Source of the DNA: Cheiracanthium punctorium
Taxonomy: Eukaryota > Arthropoda > Arachnida > Araneae > Cheiracanthiidae
Direction: 5' to 3'
DNA length: 64,000 bases
Assembly: GCA_038373885.1 (NCBI GenBank)
Contig: JAWZYV010006202.1
Span: 186,001 to 250,000 of the forward strand
The notes beneath the pieces were generated by a model that was not told the DNA's origin, searched no databases, and was given only the letters and a program-made list of their open reading frames with translations. Shown here one piece after another: positions 58,289 through 64,000 of the stretch. Numbering within the stretch: position 1 is the stretch's first letter; each line of letters opens with the position of its first letter. Both the position numbers and the translations under genes were made by a program.

Positions 58289-59946
58289 TATATAAATGTA
58301 ACAAATAACATTGGTAAAAACTGCAAGAAAGTTTCAAATGCCAAAAACGCATTGAAGTAATTGATGATGCATACATTAGAGGTCTGCATGGGCCCGGACT
58401 GAGGCTCGTATCTGGACTTTCAATGCAAGATGAAAATTATTAACGGGCCGGGCCTCTTTGCCAGGGTTTAAGCTGAGCTCAAAAATTTTTTAGCAGGAAA
58501 TCTAAAATATGAAAAAAAGCTTTAGCAAAATGCTAAAAGGATAATTCGATTTTTCTCTCCGGGAGATAGTGTCTGATCTTCTTTTCCTCTATTGTTTTTT
58601 CAGTGGTCTCGAAAAGTATAGATGCACAGGCTTTATATTTCAATTCAATAATTCATGGTAATCAAAGATTGTCCCCACAACCATTCCATAAAGGAAGTTT
58701 TTACTTTTATTCCTGTTTCTCTTTTATATTTCAGTTCCAAATTTTTTCGGAATACTTTTGCAAAAAAGCAAAAGCCCATTAATTTCTTCTTAGCATTTTG
58801 ACAAGTCTTTTCGCATTATGCGACCGCATCTTAAACCTTGCTCCTCGCTTTCCTAAAAGTCGGGCTGGGTCGGGCCAGCCTTTGGCCTTTTTTTTTTTGG
58901 GGGCCGAACTGGGCCTTGATTGAAAAAAAAATGTTGCTGACATACATTTTCTAATGCTAAGTGCATGAAATCAAAACCGGAACTCAAATCAAGTACAGAA
59001 GCTTTTTTTCTCTACAGATAACATACTCAAAACAAAAGTAAATGCTTACAAAAAAGTTTTCTATTTATCTATGCGTATACTACTAGGAATGTAAGTTAGT
59101 AGTGTAAATTTTGTGCATTTGGGCAATATAAAAATTGAATGAATCTCGGTTGGGGGGGGGGGGGAGGAGGTAGTCTGTTTATTTGAGTGTTTTACTATTA
59201 ATTTTAAACTTTGATTTTAACATTTTACGGGAAATTTCGCTGTACATTTTTCTGCAGAAACATATTTTAGTATTTTGCCTCTTTTGAAGGTTTTATTTTA
59301 TTTATTTTTTAACGTACCCACAGCCCAGAGCTAGTGCTTTATTTAAGTTCATTTTGTTTGTAATTGCATTTAAATATATCTAGAAATGTTTTAATAAGGC
59401 CTTAGATAAGTGTATTGTAGTTTGGGGTTTATTTTTTCTTATATGACTATATGTTTATGTTTGGCGAGAAAACAAAGTCGACAAGGTTAAACGTTGACGA
59501 AAAAAAAAAAGGCGCCAACTAAATTTGCCCCGCTTACGATTTTATTCCTCCAATTCTTATAACTATCCTTAAACAAAATCCAAACAACTGTTTAAATTTT
59601 TATGGTGAAAAATAGAAACTAGAAAACACTCCAACCTCACTCTCCACTTAATTACATTACAAACACATTTACAGAATGTGCAGCTTGCCATTCTAAGTTG
59701 ATTTACATGTTATTGTCCGCCCACTAAAAGCACTCGGCATTCTTTCCTTCTTCGCCATGGATATGAAGCTAGTACATAAATTAATTAGCACATAGTTAAG
59801 AAAAATACAGCACCTAAATATTTTCCTTCAAGAAAATGTACGAACGCCACTTATTATAAAACAGTGACACTTGACAAATATATTTCTACACTCCACGAAT
59901 GTGCACTTACACAATTCAATAATTCAAAAAATATTTTAACAATTAC
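55820..59946 (-). other. Predicted intron of the 55.8 kb ZF gene
   Basis: Runs from the donor AAAAG|GTAATTG (exon end 59947) to the acceptor at 55820. AT-rich, with a (TA)n tract at 58246-58275, a hAT MITE at 57622-57797, and a TAGAGGTCTGCATGGGCC hAT-type end at 58378 whose GGGCCGG-rich sequence continues to about 58920. Confidence 0.5.
57622..57797. mobile_element. hAT-like MITE (CAGGGACGTACCCAG family)
   Basis: Ends CAGGGACGTACCCAG and TGGGTTCGTCCTTG, perfect 8-bp duplication ACCTGAAT (57614-57621, 57798-57805). Confidence 0.95.
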
Positions 59947-60200
59947 CTTTTAAGATGAAATGAATTTGATAGCGGGGTTTATGGGACCTTTAGCCAGGAC
60001 TGGGGCTGTCGTCCCGAATGATCCAGATTGATGAAATGAAATCGGTCACTTATATGAAACTTTGTTTATGTTGTATGTATTTGATGACCGGAACGGATCG
60101 TTTGTAAGGAATGGGCAGAAGTATCAACAACAGCATGCGCAAGATCTGTGCGCGTGTTTGAGTGGCAAAAGTTTTCCCTGATTGGTTGAAGGCCGACGCT
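59947..60200 (-). promoter_or_regulatory. Candidate promoter and 5' untranslated exon of the 55.8 kb ZF gene
   Basis: GC-richer block upstream on the minus strand. It contains an NRF1-like GCATGCGCAAG (60133-60143), GTGCGCGTG beside it, and ATTGG (a minus-strand CCAAT box) at 60181-60185. Downstream on the minus strand there is a donor AAAAG|GTAATTG at 59947. Arrangement (CCAAT, NRF1-like site, then exon and donor) fits a TATA-less promoter. The join to the ZF exon is inferred. Confidence 0.45.
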
Positions 60201-60234
60201 GGCACTCAGAGCTCTGCCATGTTTACGTCCAGGG

Positions 60235-60409
60235 ACAGTCCCCATTTTCAGGGCGTTTTTCACATTGTCCCCAAAATGTAAAACAGGAACTGGGAAGATA
60301 TTTTAATTAATTCATTGTTTTTTAATTAAATTACTGTTAATTATTGCATTAATTATAAATGTCCCCGATTCTGACAACAAAACTATTCAAAAATCTGGTC
60401 ACCTTAGTG
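60235..60409 (-). mobile_element. GGGGACA-family MITE, inverted member of a pair
   Basis: Contains GGGACAGTCCCCATTTTCAGG, TTGTCCCCAAAATGTAAAAC, and ends AAAAATCTGGTCACCTT. It is the inverted counterpart of 60452-60645, separated by about 42 bp. Confidence 0.7.
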
Positions 60410-60451
60410 ACATCAGCTTCCGCCTCTTGATTGCATATATGCCTCTTGATT

Positions 60452-60645
60452 AAGGTGGCCAGATTTTTGAAGATAGAATTGGGGAAATGTCCTCCATTTT
60501 GAAATAAAAACTGGGGACATTTATAATTAATGATTTTTAATGAATTAAAAATTGTCCCCATTTCCTGTTTTACATTTTGGGAGCAATTTGAAATACGTCC
60601 TGAAACTGGGAACTGTCCCCGGAAAATGGGGACATTTGGTCACCT
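60452..60645 (+). mobile_element. GGGGACA-family MITE, forward member of a pair
   Basis: Starts AAGGTGGCCAGATTTTTGA and ends GGGGACATTTGGTCACCTT, an inverted match at the termini (AAGGTGRCCA). Superfamily not determined. Confidence 0.75.
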
Positions 60646-60703
60646 TCCTTACTCTTTATTCTACGGTTTTCAATCCAAGGCTCAACCAATGAGCAATGCA
60701 TAT

Positions 60704-61066
60704 TAGAGATGAGTTCGGGCTCATTTTTTGAAGCCCGAGCCCGAAGACTTTTAATCCGAGCCCGAGCAATATTATTAAAGTTGGAGCCCAAGCCCGCAAT
60801 TTCAGCTAAAGACAAATAAAATTAACTACTACATTAAGAGGATACAATAAATTTTGGAGCTTCACACACCTCCTAGTCCCCCGTGCCGCTATTTTTTCAA
60901 ATAAGTACGTCTATTTATCCCATGAATCACTTTTTAAAATCTGTTTCAAGGAGTATGTTCAACAAAGAAGAAATTTTTCACGAGCCCGAGCCCGAACGCA
61001 ATCGTGAATTACAGAGCCCGAGCCCGAGTCGGGCCCGGGCTCGGGCTGAGCCCCGTCTCATCTCTA
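60704..61066. mobile_element. hAT-like MITE, TAGAGATGAG/CCCGAGCCCGA family, copy 2
   Basis: Termini TAGAGATGAGTTCGGGCTC and inverted TAGAGATGAGACGGGGCTC, with a perfect 8-bp duplication ATGCATAT (60696-60703, 61067-61074) that fits the hAT consensus. The 363-bp copy lacks the insertion found in copy 1. Confidence 0.95.
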
Positions 61067-61074
61067 ATGCATAT

Positions 61075-64000
61075 ACGCTGTCGAAGTCGAAGTGGTGACG
61101 TCACAGCCGGGCTCTGGGCATCAAAACATTGTGTTCCCATGTTAATTTCCCATAGGGTTTTATAAATTGCTTCATATCTTTAATATTAGACAAAAATAAG
61201 ACATTTCACTCCATTTTTCAACTACAGTGCAGTGAGTTTTAGGAACAGCTTTAGTATGGTCCCTTTTTGGCGATTTTTTGATTTGGCGACAAGATTTTGT
61301 CACCAACCCAAGTTTGCCTTGCCGATGCCAATTGTAAACAATATGGCGGATCGGATGGCCCTGGTTCCGAGACAGTTGATCGTCGCCGTTAATTTTGCTA
61401 TGATTTATTTTAATGGCTTTTAAATATTTTTATGAAAAAAAATTAAACAGATAACAAGCTTACATGTACATATAGATTCGGTTTAATAAAATTTAATAAC
61501 TTTTCTTTTTGTGTGAGGGGGGGGCTCTGCCCCCCCCTCACTCTTTTGAGTAGATTAAATTAAACAATGCAAACAAATAATATTCTAAAGGCAATACCTC
61601 ACAAAAATAACAAATAAAAAAGACAAAAAAATTAAAATACATTTTAGCATTCTGACAAAAGACTACGTAAGCAAAATAAAGAACTAATTCAAATCATAAC
61701 GAACAATGCTTATCTCATACCTTAATTAAAATCGCTAAATTGTTTCAATATTGAAATAATAAAATCAAAATATCAAATATTATATTAATAACGGAATTAT
61801 TTGTTGCTCCTAGCATTAACAAATAAACAAAAGTAGTAATAAATAAAAACAAACAATGCTTATCAAATACCTTGATTTAAATCCCTAAGTTATTACAATA
61901 TGGAAATAATAAAATCAAAATATCTAAAATTATTTCACTGTATCAAATATTAATAACGTTATTATTTGTTGCTTCTACCCTTAACAAATAAACAATCGGG
62001 AACGAACATATTAACCTGAAACGTACTATCAAAAGAATGTTTATTCATACAAAACTGCATATAAACAGTCAGTATGAACCTGAATATCCATTTTAAATTT
62101 CAGTAATAATTAAATAATAAAATTTAATCTAAAATAAAGCCATTAAAATAAAACCATAAAGCGTAATGGCGGTTCCACAACTCGAAGCTCCCGCGCGAAA
62201 TACTGGCAAAGGGGTCTCCAAAATTTTAATAAAGGAACAAACGCTCCCTATTCGCTGGAGCGAAACCGCGACGTCACGGATGAATGACGTCACGCACCTA
62301 GGGTTGCCATATTCAGCTCCTCCGCTCCGGAGCATCCGCCGGAGGGGTTACCATATTGGCCAAAAACGTCGCCAAAAATAAATCGCGCCAAAGGGACCAT
62401 ACTAAAGCTGTACCGAGTTTTATCTCTTGTATGAATATCAAGTAAATGGAATGACTATAAATATAATTAATTCGTCGATAATAGTTGAAATCGCCTAAGC
62501 CTAACGATCTGAGAATGTAAATAAACATCGTACATCCGTTATGTCGGCATGTATTAGTCCTATACCAATCCGGAACTTCATTAATTGATTCTGACCCTAG
62601 TTTACTTAATATATTTTTGAGTATATCAGCATTCTTATAATGCTTTTAGCTTTTAATTTATTAACATTATTATTATTTTTTTTTTTTTTTCAGTTTCATC
62701 TTTGTAAGTGTGAACATTTATAATGTTTTAAATATTGTATGAATATTTATCTATTTCACAAATACAGTATTAGATTCTTTTAATTATTCATTAAAGCAAT
62801 AAATAAACATAATCCCTCAAATGCTATAGCAATTATCTTCGTTTTCTAATTATGTATTAAATGGTTTATTTATATTATGTATAAACACAGATTTCCAAAG
62901 GTTTTATTGAAAAATATGTTACATAGTTCTAACTTAATGTACTTGGTTATGCATCACATTTGATTTGTAATTAATTTTGTTTGTTCTATTTTTTAAATGC
63001 CTAATGAGTGCTCATACAATTCTGCTGTGCATTTGAAAGCAGCAGTATCTGTATTTGTACTTTTTTGGCTTGTAAAATAGGATCAGATGCTGAAAGTTTA
63101 CTGAAATATAGATGTTGTGGCTAAACTGAACATCTGCACAAGTTAACAAGCTACGAGAGAGGGTTATTCCTTCCTATAGGAAAGTGCCGGACAAAGATAT
63201 AAATCATGATCACTCCATGCTAAGTCTGTGCATGATAACTCATCAAATCAAGTTTGTAAATATATTGTATGTTTATTCTATTTTTTTAAATACCTAATGA
63301 GTGCTCGTATAATTCTGCTGTGTATTTGAAAGCAGCAGTATCTGAATTTGTACTTTTTACAAAATTTATTTGTAGTTTAAAACTAATGAATTTATTTCCT
63401 TGTTTTTCAATTAACAGTCCAGTTTCTTGCATTAATTACTTATTTTAACTAATACAAAAAATCTGATAAGTTACAGTTTACTCTTTCAGTAATGAATATG
63501 CACTTCTGTAATTTTTTAAAAAGTGTTAAAGAATAGTATAAAATCAGTAATTGTTCTGCATATTTATAAGGAAAAATGTGATTGTATTTGTTTTCATAAA
63601 TTAATCCTGCTCCTTAGTCTTTCATTGTGTATCTGATTCTTGTTTGTCTAATCTATTCCCCTCAGAAGCTTGTCCCACAGATTTTTCATTACGGAAAAAA
63701 ATGGGTGAGAATTTCTCACTAGAGATGTGGTTTGGGTAAATGCCAAGTAGGTAAGGTATTTACTTCTACCTCGAGTGAACACCCAAAATCAGGGTTAAAT
63801 ACCCTAATTTTGGGTGTTTACTTTCCATTTTTCAGTGGTAAGTTTTATATTCTGTGTTAAACTTTAGGGATGTAACGGATACTGATTTTATCGGATATCC
63901 GAAGCTCCTTTGGTTGCCCGATCGAATATCCGGCACTAAACATGTATTTAGTTATCAAGTGTTTTTAGCACCAGAGTGCTATTAATTTCAACCTTGCTTT
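61075..64000 (+). repeat. Long CRE-containing repeat, copy 3, running off the window
   Basis: Begins with ACGCTGTCGAAG and TGACGTCA (61096-61103), and matches copy 2 in inverted orientation to the last base. It is interrupted by the 1173-bp element at 61242-62414, and by about 260 bp at 62712-62972 absent from copy 2. The internal direct repeat (about 62995-63065 and 63295-63355) is retained. The true end of the unit lies beyond 64000. Confidence 0.88.
61242..62414. mobile_element. DNA element with GGWACAGCTTTAGTATGGTC ends and 8-bp TSD
   Basis: Inverted ends GGAACAGCTTTAGTATGGTC and GGTACAGCTTTAGTATGGTC continue into GGCGAC-containing arms. The 8-bp GAGTTTTA is duplicated at 61234-61241 and 62415-62422, and copies 1 and 2 of the host repeat show the empty site. 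Interior AT-rich with no transposase. GC-rich terminal blocks (about 61250-61400 and 62160-62400) carry short frames without domains. Confidence 0.93.

Noticed and set aside
61232..62528. Short frames in the GC-rich ends of the 61242-62414 element as host genes
   Set aside because: They cross the element boundary or lie in its inverted repeats and have no recognisable domain.

Overview
This is a eukaryotic nuclear window: AT-rich, intron-bearing and packed with transposons, with no bacterial or organellar gene content. The mix of C2H2 zinc-finger genes, a Jockey/X-element-type LINE, and many hAT, piggyBac, Tc1/mariner and Helitron-like short elements suggests an arthropod, most likely a spider or other chelicerate. 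That placement is inference from repeat and protein style, not from a diagnostic gene.

The only host protein-coding genes I can support are C2H2 zinc-finger (ZF) genes, all on the minus strand. Three have an intact terminal exon: 8565-9710 (11 complete fingers plus a damaged one), 25750-26517 (8 fingers) and 54840-55772 (10 fingers). A fourth, about 22200-23524, is a frameshifted pseudogene, and decayed finger relics lie at 24785-25140, 25432-25690, 7685-8583, 50095-50250 and 52565-52631. All four loci share an N-terminal leader resembling MDVKHCT and a splice acceptor 43-50 bases before that ATG, so the ZF exon is the last exon of a multi-exon gene. Candidate 5' exons with good donors are seen near 29.0 kb (for the 26.5 kb gene) and 60.0 kb (for the 55.8 kb gene).

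Region by region: 0-6 kb holds a foldback-type DNA element with an 8-bp target duplication, a LINE ORF1 copy without ORF2, and a dead Tc1-type element with doubled binding sites. 7.7-9.7 kb is the first ZF gene, its tail split by an 805-bp hAT element. 10.6-18.1 kb holds three rolling-circle-like elements from two families, each built around 173-bp core repeats, and a threefold nest of transposons at 14.4-15.4 kb. 22-29 kb is the ZF cluster with a probable 5' exon at 29 kb. 30-44 kb has no recognised gene and contains SINE-like repeats, several minisatellites and inverted modules. 44.1-45.7 kb is an inverted copy of 61.1-64.0 kb. 46-48.2 kb has Harbinger-like and piggyBac-like palindromic elements. 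50-56 kb holds the last ZF gene, whose 3' fingers were cut up by piggyBac-type insertions. 60-64 kb has a likely promoter, several complete MITEs and the second copy of the long repeat.

Many boundaries are well supported because I could match target-site duplications base for base (8-bp for hAT-like, TTAA for piggyBac-like, TA for mariner-like). Family names given without such a duplication are weaker. No CRISPR, rRNA or functional tRNA was found.
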